Shown here piece after piece: positions 16,839 through 24,901 of a DNA stretch of 38,971 nucleotides. Origin of the DNA: an uncultured Flavihumibacter sp. GTDB taxonomy: Bacteria > Bacteroidota > Bacteroidia > Chitinophagales > Chitinophagaceae. Every line of letters starts with the position of its first letter. The stretch's first letter is position 1. The translations under genes and the position numbers were made by a program. Location of the stretch: positions 1 through 38,971 of the forward strand of contig CABHOY010000007.1 in the NCBI GenBank assembly GCA_902168105.1, given 5' to 3'. The notes under the pieces were generated by a model. The model searched no databases. It had not been told where the DNA came from and saw nothing but the letters and a program-made list of their open reading frames with translations.

Positions 16839-19800
16839 ATGCCACAATTTTTTACCGTCAACACTTGCAGGCCTCCGGGCCTGGCAGGAAAAATTCTGCG
16901 ATTTATGAAGATCACCACCGTATTGCTCTTCTTTTCCCTGTTACACGCGAATGCCTCCGTGTATGCTCAAAGATTGACACTGCATGAAAAGGACATTTCC
17001 CTGAAGCAGTTTTTTGTAGAAGTAAATAAGCAGACCGGATACAATGTGGTATGGTCGGCAAAGATGATCAAAGATCTGCCAAAATTCAGTGCAGACTTTG
17101 ATAACACACCACTTGAAACTGCGCTGAAAGAAGCCTTGAAGAACACTTCGCTGAATTATTCCATCCTGGATAAAAATATCAGCATCGGGGTGGTCCATGA
17201 AAGCGGAGCTGTTAAAAAAAACATCAGTGAAGCACCTGCCGCTGACATTACCGTAACAGGTAATATCACCGATTCCAAGGGACAAAATATGCCCGGTGTT
17301 ACGATCACTGTTGTGGATAATCCTAAGTTGGGTACAGTGACGGACGGAAATGGAAACTTCGTTCTCACTGTTAAGGAAGGTGCTGTATTGAGGATCTCCT
17401 ACGTTGGATTTGTAAGCCAGAATTTTACAGTAACCAACACCAATAAAACGTTGAAAGTCGTGCTGCAGGATGATATCAGGCGTGCAGAAGAAGTAGTGAT
17501 CACGGCCTTCGGTAAAAAAGAGCGTAAAGAAGCGGTTGTAGGGTCCGTAACATCGGTAAGACCAGCTGATCTTAAAATTCCCGCAAGTAATCTGACGATG
17601 GCGCTGGGTGGGCAAGCGGCAGGTATCATTGCATACCAGCCTACCGGACAACCCGGTCAGGACAATGCCCAGTTCTTTATCCGTGGTGTAACTACATTTG
17701 GCTATAAGGTAGATCCACTGATACTCATTGACAACATTGAACTCAGTACAAATGACCTGGCCCGGTTGAACGTGGATGATATCGCCAGTTTTTCTATCCT
17801 GAAAGACGCCAGCGCGACGGCATTGTATGGAGCACGTGGTGCTAATGGCGTTATCCTGGTAAATACAAAGGAAGGTAAGATGGGCAAACTGGCTATCAAC
17901 CTGAGGTTGGAAAATTCGATTTCGCAGAATACGCAGTCATTACAGATAGCCGATCCTGTCACTTACATGAAGCTGTTTAATGAAGGCACACTTACACGTG
18001 ACCCGACACAACCATTACCTTTTAACCAGGACAAGATCAATAATACGATCAATACAATTAATAAAGCGCCCGGTTATAATCCGTATGTGTATCCTGCTGT
18101 TGATTGGTTAAGCGTACTGCTGAAAAAGCGTACAAGCACCCAGCGTGGTAATATGAGCATCAGCGGTGGCAGCCCCTTGGCAAGATATTATGTGGCGGGG
18201 TCCTATAATCTGGATCACGGGAACCTTGCCGAAGATAGGAACAACAACAACGACAACAATATTAAATTTCAGAACTATCAGTTACGTTCCAACGTTAACC
18301 TGAACCTGACCAAAACCACTGAGGTGATCTTAAGGTTCAGCGGTACTTTTAGTTCTTACCAGGGGCCGCTAACGACTGATGGCACCTTTAATTCAGATAT
18401 CTACAACCTGGCATTACATACCAGTCCTGTGCTGTTCCCTGCTTATTTTCCGGCAGATTCGGCCAACCTGGCTACACAACATATTCTTTTTGGTGCACCG
18501 CAAGGTACATTTAACAGCATCCCGTTTAACAATCCTTATGCACTGCTGCTGAGAGGACATAAAACATCTTCAGAGTCCCGTGTACTGGCGCAGCTGGAAT
18601 TAAATCAGAAACTGGATTTTCTGACGAAGGGACTTCATTTTCATGGTCTGTTTGAAACTAACAGATACGCTTATTTTGATGCTAACCTGGGTTATAAGCC
18701 CTTTTATTATAACGTGGCTTCCTACGACAGGGCAAAGAACAGTTACGCCCTTAACTGGCTTAATCAGAAGCCGGGAGACGCCATTGAATACCTGGAATAT
18801 TTTCCAGGTGGCTCAATTATAAATACCAATGTGTATGTACAGGGTAACCTCGATTATAGCAGGCAGATAAAAGATCACAATGTTTCCGGTACGTTAGTAC
18901 TGACAAAGCAGCAGATCGTTTATTCAAACGCCGCTAAACTGGTGGACGCATTGCCACACAGGAACATGGGCCTTGCAGGTCGCGCCGCTTATAATTATAA
19001 AGGCAAATATTTCGCGGAGTTTAACTTCGGTTACAATGGGTCAGAAAGATTTTCAGAAGAGCATCGTTTTGGATTCTTCCCTACTATCGGTGGTGGCTGG
19101 CTGGTTTCCGAAGAGAAGTTCTTTCAACCATTACATAATATTTTCGACAGGTTGAAGGTCAGAGGAAGTTATGGTCTGGTAGGTAACGATGCCATTAGCG
19201 ACAGACGGTTCTTCTATAGTTCTAACGTGAACCTGGCCGGTGGCGGCGGTGCTGAATTCGGGATCAACCGGGGTTATACCAGACCTGGTGTGGCTATTGA
19301 TAACTATCCGGACCCTGAAGTAACCTGGGAGACTTCCAAACAACTCAACCTCGCGCTGGAGCTTACAACACTCAGGAACCTGAACATCACGGCAGAATAT
19401 TATAACTACAATCGTTATAACATTTTGCAGAAGCGCTCTTATATCCCAACTACCAACGGGCTGGAAGCCGACATATATGCTAACCTGGGTAAAGCCCGCT
19501 CGAAAGGAATAGATCTTTCTGCAGATTACAGAAGCCAGCTGGGGAAAAACCTGCAGGTATCCGGCCGTGGTAACTTTACGCTTGCAGCAAGTAAATACAC
19601 CTATTATGAAGAGCCGGATTATCCGGAGCCCTGGCGTCATACAGTCGGTCATCCCATCCGTTCAGGCTATGGTTATATTGCCGAACGTCTTTTCGTAGAC
19701 GATGCAGAAGCGCAAAGTTCACCCTCACAGATCTTCTCTTCTACAGGAAAAGCACCCCGCGGCGGCGATATTAAATATCGTGATCTCAATGGTGACGGCG

Positions 19801-20351
19801 TGATCAATCAGCGCGACCAGGCCTTTGTTGGTTATCCGATGGTGCCTGAAATTATATATGGCGGAGGCTTCTCAATTCAGTATAAGAGTTTCGACATGTC
19901 GGCATTTTTCCAGGGACAGGCAAGGGTATCTTTCTTCATTGACCCCAATAAGGTCAGCCCATTCGTGCAAAGCCCTGACCAGTATGTTTATGGGAATACA
20001 CAGCTGATCAAACAGTTTGCTGACAGTCACTGGTCGGAAGATAATCAGGATATCTACGCACTGTATCCTCGTCTGGGTGTCAACAAGAATGATATAGAAA
20101 ATAACCTGCAAGCCAGTACATGGTGGTTGCGCGATGGTTCCTATCTGCGTCTTAAATCCGCAGAAATAGGTTACTCACTTCCTGCTCAGGTCATAAAACG
20201 GCTGGGCATCCAGAAGTGCAGGTTTTACATTAATGGTTTGAACCTGCTTACCTGGAGTTCATTCAAGCTCTGGGACCCGGAACTGGGTGGTAGTGGCTTC
20301 GCATATCCTATACAGAAAGTATTCAATGCCGGTCTCAATGTTAATCTCTAA
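16839..20351 (+). CDS. SusC/RagA-type TonB-dependent outer-membrane transporter with STN domain
   Basis: The 1170-aa protein is the outer-membrane glycan importer of the locus. It has the long N-terminal leader typical of Chitinophaga SusC proteins ending ANASVYAQ (~1-44). Next come an STN signalling domain (~50-105; LKQFFVEVNKQTGYNVVW), a carboxypeptidase-regulatory-like domain (~135-215; VTGNITDSKGQNMPGVTITV) and the TonB box region EEVVITAFGKK (~218). The plug follows (~230-340; PLILIDNIELS, ILKDASATALYGARGANGVI), and the 22-stranded barrel runs to the C-terminus. The STN domain is what couples it to FecR, so ligand binding can switch on the sigma factor. It is immediately followed by SusD (16-base gap). 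Confidence 0.97.
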   Translation: MPQFFTVNTCRPPGLAGKILRFMKITTVLLFFSLLHANASVYAQRLTLHEKDISLKQFFVEVNKQTGYNVVWSAKMIKDLPKFSADFDNTPLETALKEALKNTSLNYSILDKNISIGVVHESGAVKKNISEAPAADITVTGNITDSKGQNMPGVTITVVDNPKLGTVTDGNGNFVLTVKEGAVLRISYVGFVSQNFTVTNTNKTLKVVLQDDIRRAEEVVITAFGKKERKEAVVGSVTSVRPADLKIPASNLTMALGGQAAGIIAYQPTGQPGQDNAQFFIRGVTTFGYKVDPLILIDNIELSTNDLARLNVDDIASFSILKDASATALYGARGANGVILVNTKEGKMGKLAINLRLENSISQNTQSLQIADPVTYMKLFNEGTLTRDPTQPLPFNQDKINNTINTINKAPGYNPYVYPAVDWLSVLLKKRTSTQRGNMSISGGSPLARYYVAGSYNLDHGNLAEDRNNNNDNNIKFQNYQLRSNVNLNLTKTTEVILRFSGTFSSYQGPLTTDGTFNSDIYNLALHTSPVLFPAYFPADSANLATQHILFGAPQGTFNSIPFNNPYALLLRGHKTSSESRVLAQLELNQKLDFLTKGLHFHGLFETNRYAYFDANLGYKPFYYNVASYDRAKNSYALNWLNQKPGDAIEYLEYFPGGSIINTNVYVQGNLDYSRQIKDHNVSGTLVLTKQQIVYSNAAKLVDALPHRNMGLAGRAAYNYKGKYFAEFNFGYNGSERFSEEHRFGFFPTIGGGWLVSEEKFFQPLHNIFDRLKVRGSYGLVGNDAISDRRFFYSSNVNLAGGGGAEFGINRGYTRPGVAIDNYPDPEVTWETSKQLNLALELTTLRNLNITAEYYNYNRYNILQKRSYIPTTNGLEADIYANLGKARSKGIDLSADYRSQLGKNLQVSGRGNFTLAASKYTYYEEPDYPEPWRHTVGHPIRSGYGYIAERLFVDDAEAQSSPSQIFSSTGKAPRGGDIKYRDLNGDGVINQRDQAFVGYPMVPEIIYGGGFSIQYKSFDMSAFFQGQARVSFFIDPNKVSPFVQSPDQYVYGNTQLIKQFADSHWSEDNQDIYALYPRLGVNKNDIENNLQASTWWLRDGSYLRLKSAEIGYSLPAQVIKRLGIQKCRFYINGLNLLTWSSFKLWDPELGGSGFAYPIQKVFNAGLNVNL

Positions 20352-20367
20352 AACAAGCGCGAGAAAT

Positions 20368-22278
20368 ATGAAATCATTATATAAATATTTATGCCTTATC
20401 GGTCTGCTGCTTTCCGGTGGTTCCTGTAAAAAATACCTGGATGTGGTGCCTCCCGATGTAGGTACGCTGGATTATGCATTCAGAAGCAGAAATGAGGCGG
20501 AAAACTATCTGTTTGCATGTTATAATGCCATACAGAATCTCAATGATCTCAACAGGAGCCCCGGCTTCACGATGTCGTCTGAGATAATATTCCCAATGAA
20601 CCTGCCAGGCAACCCGATTGATATAACCGGGTTTGCATTAATTACCGGTACGCAGAATGCAGGCAACCCGGGTTTGAATTACTGGGACGGTTCCGGTAAT
20701 GGTGTCGCTATGTACAAGGCTATCAGGAAATGTAACACGATGCTGGAAAATATCGACAAACCGGCAGACCTGTCGGCAGAGGAGAAGACGAGATGGATCG
20801 CAGAAACAAAGTTCCTGAAAGCTTACTATCACTATTATCTCTTCCGTCTTTACGGTCCTATACCGATAGTCGATAAGAATCTTCCGGTTGAAGCAAGTCC
20901 GGAGGACGTCAGGGTAAAACGTCAGCCGGTAGATGCGGTCGTAGATTACATTACTGGCCTGCTGGATGAAGCAATACCGGATTTGCCTGCCAGTATCGAC
21001 AATCCGGCCAAAGAATTAGGAAGAGTGACCAGACCTGCTGCTATGGCTATTAAAGCAGAGGTGCTAATGACGGCGGCAAGTCCGTTATTCAATGGAAATC
21101 CAGATTATGCCAGTTTCAAAGACAACGAAGGCACTTTACTTTTCCCCGCCTACGACGCGGCTAAATGGCAAAAAGCAGCAACGGCATGTAAAGAAGCAAT
21201 TGATATAAGTGAAGGCGTGGGGCTACATTTGAATACTACGTTTATTCCTGCACCGGGCGTCACCAATGTACCGGATAAGATCAAACAGGAACTGGTTTTC
21301 CAGACTTCACTTACGCAACGCTGGGATATCAACACGGAACTGATCTGGTCTTTAAATGCAATATGGCATGGACAGGAATATTGCATACCACGTATGACAC
21401 AACGGGCTAATCAGAATGATAACGATAATCCGGCTTATTATGCCGTACCAATTTCTACTACTGATCTGTTTTATACCAGCAATGGCGTACCGATAGAAGA
21501 GGATAAGAACTGGGATTATGGTGGTCGTAACCAGCTGCAGATGGGGGATGCGGACAACGCTGCTTATATTAAACAAGGATATACCACCATTAAAGCCCAT
21601 TTTAACCGCGAAACAAGGTTTTATGCCAGTATCGGATTCGACGGCGGCATCTGGTTTGGGAACGGGATACTGGATGGTTCAAACCCGCATTACGTGGAAG
21701 CCCGTGGACAGTCATCACTGGCTGGTCCCAAAACACTGCAGAAAACAAATATTACCGGCTACTGGCCTAAGAAACTGGCCAACTACCTCACCGTGTATGA
21801 TAATGGTTTTAACTGGACAGACTTTTCCATGCCGGTAATGCGTATGTCGGGACTTTATCTGCTGTATGCAGAAGCGCTCAACGAAGTAAATGGGCCAACA
21901 GCAGAAGCTTTGTCCTATGTTGACAAAGTAAGGGACCGTGCGGGATTGCAGGGCGTAATGACATCCTGGGCGACGTATGCCAGGAACCCCGATAAACCGA
22001 ACAGCAAGGATGGTTTAAGGGATATCATTCACCAGGAACGCCGTATAGAATTATGTTTTGAAGGTCAGAGCGGATGGGACTTAAGAAGATGGAAAGAATT
22101 ACAGATAGTGTTAAGTGCTCCTCTGAAGGGATGGAGTGTTTATGAAGATCAGGCGATCAACTACTACCGGGCAAAAAATGTGGAGATACCAGTGTTTGGT
22201 ACCCGCGATTACCTATGGCCAATCTCAACGAACAGTCTTGTTGTAAACAGCAACCTCGTTCAGAATCCAGCCTGGTAG
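20368..22278 (+). CDS. SusD/RagB-family starch-binding-like surface lipoprotein
   Basis: The 636-aa protein begins at MKSLYKYLCLIGLLLSGGSC; the open frame runs upstream into SusC, but the lipobox LSGGSC with Cys20 fixes this start 16 bases after the SusC stop. It is the glycan-binding lid of the SusC barrel. Conserved SusD marks are KKYLDVVPPD at the mature N-terminus, the helical-repeat segment KTRWIAETKFLKAYYHYYLF followed by RLYGPIPIV (~150-180), and the C-terminal block RMSGLYLLYAEALNEV and IHQERRIELCFEGQSGWDLR. The TPR-like core is complete, so it should be functional. The specificity cannot be read from sequence. Confidence 0.97.
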   Translation: MKSLYKYLCLIGLLLSGGSCKKYLDVVPPDVGTLDYAFRSRNEAENYLFACYNAIQNLNDLNRSPGFTMSSEIIFPMNLPGNPIDITGFALITGTQNAGNPGLNYWDGSGNGVAMYKAIRKCNTMLENIDKPADLSAEEKTRWIAETKFLKAYYHYYLFRLYGPIPIVDKNLPVEASPEDVRVKRQPVDAVVDYITGLLDEAIPDLPASIDNPAKELGRVTRPAAMAIKAEVLMTAASPLFNGNPDYASFKDNEGTLLFPAYDAAKWQKAATACKEAIDISEGVGLHLNTTFIPAPGVTNVPDKIKQELVFQTSLTQRWDINTELIWSLNAIWHGQEYCIPRMTQRANQNDNDNPAYYAVPISTTDLFYTSNGVPIEEDKNWDYGGRNQLQMGDADNAAYIKQGYTTIKAHFNRETRFYASIGFDGGIWFGNGILDGSNPHYVEARGQSSLAGPKTLQKTNITGYWPKKLANYLTVYDNGFNWTDFSMPVMRMSGLYLLYAEALNEVNGPTAEALSYVDKVRDRAGLQGVMTSWATYARNPDKPNSKDGLRDIIHQERRIELCFEGQSGWDLRRWKELQIVLSAPLKGWSVYEDQAINYYRAKNVEIPVFGTRDYLWPISTNSLVVNSNLVQNPAW

Positions 22279-22311
22279 TATGATTTTGATAAACCATTTA
22301 CACATTAATTT

Positions 22312-23547
22312 ATGATCTGGAATAAAGCAAAATATAATATAGCAGCCTTCCTGGTAATTGCCACGATAACAGTTACTATGAGCGCCTGCAATAAAGATGA
22401 TGTTTACCGGGAGCCAAACGCTTCCGGCAAAAATAAACCGGGACCTGTCACCAATGTAAAGGTGACAAACTACAACGGAGCAGCAGTAGTGAAGTATGCG
22501 CTGCCAAATGATGAGGACCTGCTTTACGTAGTCGCCAATTATAGTATCCGCGAAGGCGTTTCCCGCGAGATCAAATCGAGTTATTTCTTTGATACGCTTC
22601 GCCTGGAAGGATTCCATAACAGCCAGGACTATACCGTGACGTTAAAGGCAGTTACCCGTTCTAATATTGCTTCTGATCCCGTAACGGTTATAGTGCATCC
22701 TGATACGCCTTATTACGCATTAATAAGGAAATCGCTTAAAATAGGTGCAGACTATGGTGGCATCAATATCCAGGCCTCTAACATAGGTAAAAACGCTGTT
22801 GCGATAAATACGCTTACGGTAGATCCTGTGACAGGTAATTTCGCAATAGCGAATGAGAATTATACCAGCCTGGCAGCCATTAATTACTCTTTAAGAGGAT
22901 ATAAACCGGAAGCAACAAAGTTTGGTGTTTATGTATCCGACAGGTATGGCAATATTTCAGATACGATGGTAGTAACGGTTACACCCGGTTATGAAGAAGC
23001 ACTCAATAAAAAGGACTTCTTCCCTTACCTCATGCCAAGTGATGCCGTAATTGGTTATGGCGGCGTAGTACAAAATATGTTTGACGGTAATATCACGGAA
23101 GATAACAGCGCTAACGCCTGGCAAACGACCATCGGTACCAGCCAGCGATTAATGCAATGCTCCTTCGGTATAGGTAAAAGTTATACGTTAACCCACTTTC
23201 TGATGTACTTCAGGGATTATGGCGCCAACAATCCGAAGAACTTTACCGTCTATGGCTCAAACGTTGAAAATCCTGCGGACGCTACTACTCCTGGAGGAGT
23301 GCCACAGGGCACGCAGAGTGGGGACTGGGTGTGCCTCGGTAATTTCCGCGTGCCTGATCCTCCTTCCGGCCTGGCACAAGGTCAAACCAACGCTGCTGAC
23401 AGGGCATATGTGAATAATGGTATTGACTTTAGCATGCCTGCGGGTGTACCACCCGTTAAGTATATCCGGATCGTGGTGAAAGATACCTGGTTCGGCCTCG
23501 ATTATACAGTTATCAGAGAAGTAACCTTCTCAGGTGTTCCGCAATAA
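22312..23547 (+). CDS. PUL surface lipoprotein with DUF4959/DUF5126/DUF5000-like domains
   Basis: The 411-aa protein is a lipoprotein: VTMSAC gives a lipobox with Cys near residue 26, followed by NKDDV. The middle (~40-240) has two beta-sandwich domains of the DUF4959/DUF5126 kind (PGPVTNVKVTNYNGAAVVKY, LKAVTRSNIASDPVTV). The C-terminal ~160 residues resemble a discoidin-type glycan-binding DUF5000 domain (VVQNMFDGNITEDNSANAWQ, FGIGKSYTLTHFLMYFRDYG, KYIRIVVKDTW). Domain names are from memory. Such proteins are common surface glycan-binding proteins downstream of SusD, and the 33-base gap to SusD supports cotranscription. It probably holds polysaccharide at the cell surface. Confidence 0.85.
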   Translation: MIWNKAKYNIAAFLVIATITVTMSACNKDDVYREPNASGKNKPGPVTNVKVTNYNGAAVVKYALPNDEDLLYVVANYSIREGVSREIKSSYFFDTLRLEGFHNSQDYTVTLKAVTRSNIASDPVTVIVHPDTPYYALIRKSLKIGADYGGINIQASNIGKNAVAINTLTVDPVTGNFAIANENYTSLAAINYSLRGYKPEATKFGVYVSDRYGNISDTMVVTVTPGYEEALNKKDFFPYLMPSDAVIGYGGVVQNMFDGNITEDNSANAWQTTIGTSQRLMQCSFGIGKSYTLTHFLMYFRDYGANNPKNFTVYGSNVENPADATTPGGVPQGTQSGDWVCLGNFRVPDPPSGLAQGQTNAADRAYVNNGIDFSMPAGVPPVKYIRIVVKDTWFGLDYTVIREVTFSGVPQ

Positions 23548-23567
23548 CCACAACAACGAGCAAAGCA

Positions 23568-24794
23568 ATGAAACTGAACATAAAAAACATAAGCTGGCTG
23601 CTACTTGCAGTTACCATGGTGGCCTGTTCCAAGAAGAACGAAGCCTATAAAGACCTGCTGAAAGACGGGGAGATCTATTATCCTGGTATTATCCAGAATG
23701 CCGGTTACAGGGCAGGTAACCTGCGCACTATGCTTTACTGGAATCCCAGCCCTGACCCAAAGATCACCAGTTATAAGATCTACTGGAATAACAAACAGGA
23801 TTCCCTGTCTCTTACGGCAGACAGCCATGAACCGGAAGATACGGCGAATGTGATCGTGCCGGGCTTGAGCGAGGGTACGTATAATTTCAATGTTTATTCC
23901 ATAGATGCGCAGGGACGAAGATCTATTGGCGTGAATATAAACGGTGTCAGAGTATATGGCACGAAATATCAAAGTGGTCTCTTTAACCGTCCGTACAATG
24001 CAGGTACACCGTATCTGCTGGACCTGATAAATGGCAGCGTCAGGGTGCAGTTCAACACACCCGATTCCATCAATACCAGCACACAGGTCCAATACACTAA
24101 TAACAATGGTGCATTGAACACAGTTGAATTGTCTCCCGACAGCAGTGGAATAACCTTGTCAGATTTCAAATTCGGGACCACGGTGACCTATCAATCCAGC
24201 TATGTCCCTCAACGCAACGCGCTGGATACATTTAAGGTGGCGGAGGTCAGCAATTTTGCTGAGATCACACGTGCCGGTGATGTGACGGCCGTGTTTATTA
24301 AGAACCCGGGCGATCCTTTTTACAGGAGTGATAATGGAACAGGAAAGTGGGGGCTGCCCCGGGATTGGCAGGTGAACGCAAATGCCATGAACCAGGATAA
24401 TAATCAGGGTGGCGGATGGTCTACCGACAATGGGGGCTGCATCCATTTCGAATCAAAAAATTGGGGCGATGCACCACTTGTGAACGGTAAAGTATCTCAA
24501 ACCATTACCCTGCCAGCCGGTACTTACGACCTTGACGTGGTTACAGCTGGCTATGGAGGAACTATTGATGCCAATGAAGTTGTGGCGACAGGTACAACGC
24601 TTCCCGATATTGATAACCTTAACGGCAATAGTGCTGTATTAGCGTTGTTTCATGGAGACGGCGGTAGCATCGGTGGAACACATACACTTACGTTTACACT
24701 TGCTCAGCAAACTACTGTCTCCTTTGGCTGGGTAGTAAGCGGATCTGTCTATACTTACCTGCAGTTCAAAAAAGTGGCGCTCAGAATAAGATAA
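23568..24794 (+). CDS. PUL surface lipoprotein with DUF4998 and DUF5013-like domains
   Basis: The 408-aa protein follows the previous lipoprotein by 20 bases. VTMVAC with Cys20 is a lipobox. Residues ~35-140 fit a fibronectin-like DUF4998 domain (MLYWNPSPDPKITSYKIYW, LSEGTYNFNVYSIDAQGRRS). Residues ~250-408 fit a C-terminal beta-sandwich of DUF5013 type, starting near GTGKWGLPRDW and including SQTITLPAGTYDLDVVTAGY and TFTLAQQTTVSFGWVVSGS. Both domains occur in surface glycan-binding proteins of Bacteroidota PULs. It carries no catalytic motif that I can see. Its stop is close to a hairpin that separates it from the two glycosidases. Confidence 0.83.
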   Translation: MKLNIKNISWLLLAVTMVACSKKNEAYKDLLKDGEIYYPGIIQNAGYRAGNLRTMLYWNPSPDPKITSYKIYWNNKQDSLSLTADSHEPEDTANVIVPGLSEGTYNFNVYSIDAQGRRSIGVNINGVRVYGTKYQSGLFNRPYNAGTPYLLDLINGSVRVQFNTPDSINTSTQVQYTNNNGALNTVELSPDSSGITLSDFKFGTTVTYQSSYVPQRNALDTFKVAEVSNFAEITRAGDVTAVFIKNPGDPFYRSDNGTGKWGLPRDWQVNANAMNQDNNQGGGWSTDNGGCIHFESKNWGDAPLVNGKVSQTITLPAGTYDLDVVTAGYGGTIDANEVVATGTTLPDIDNLNGNSAVLALFHGDGGSIGGTHTLTFTLAQQTTVSFGWVVSGSVYTYLQFKKVALRIR

Positions 24795-24803
24795 AAAATT
24801 AAT

Positions 24804-24865
24804 AAAGCAGCCATGTGCCTCTTGGACATGGCTGCTTTGCATGCCGGTGTATATAATGCCGGCAT
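24804..24865 (+). terminator. Two hairpins between the lipoprotein and glycosidase genes
   Basis: A perfect 13-bp stem (24804-24816 with 24826-24838) is followed at once by a second hairpin, ATGCCGG (24841-24847) with CCGGCAT (24859-24865) and TTTTG. The first lacks a long T run, so it may act as a partial terminator or a barrier against mRNA decay that sets different levels of the SusCD/lipoprotein and enzyme parts. Confidence 0.6.
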
Positions 24866-24901
24866 TTTGTTACAGGAATATTTTAAAAGCTCAATTTTCT
24901 A

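Noticed and set aside
16941..17651. A long open frame on the minus strand inside the SusC gene
   Set aside because: It is antisense to a strongly conserved SusC coding region and shows no domain or signal.
19131..19652. A 173-codon minus-strand frame in the SusC barrel region
   Set aside because: It is antisense to a clear barrel sequence and has no independent support.
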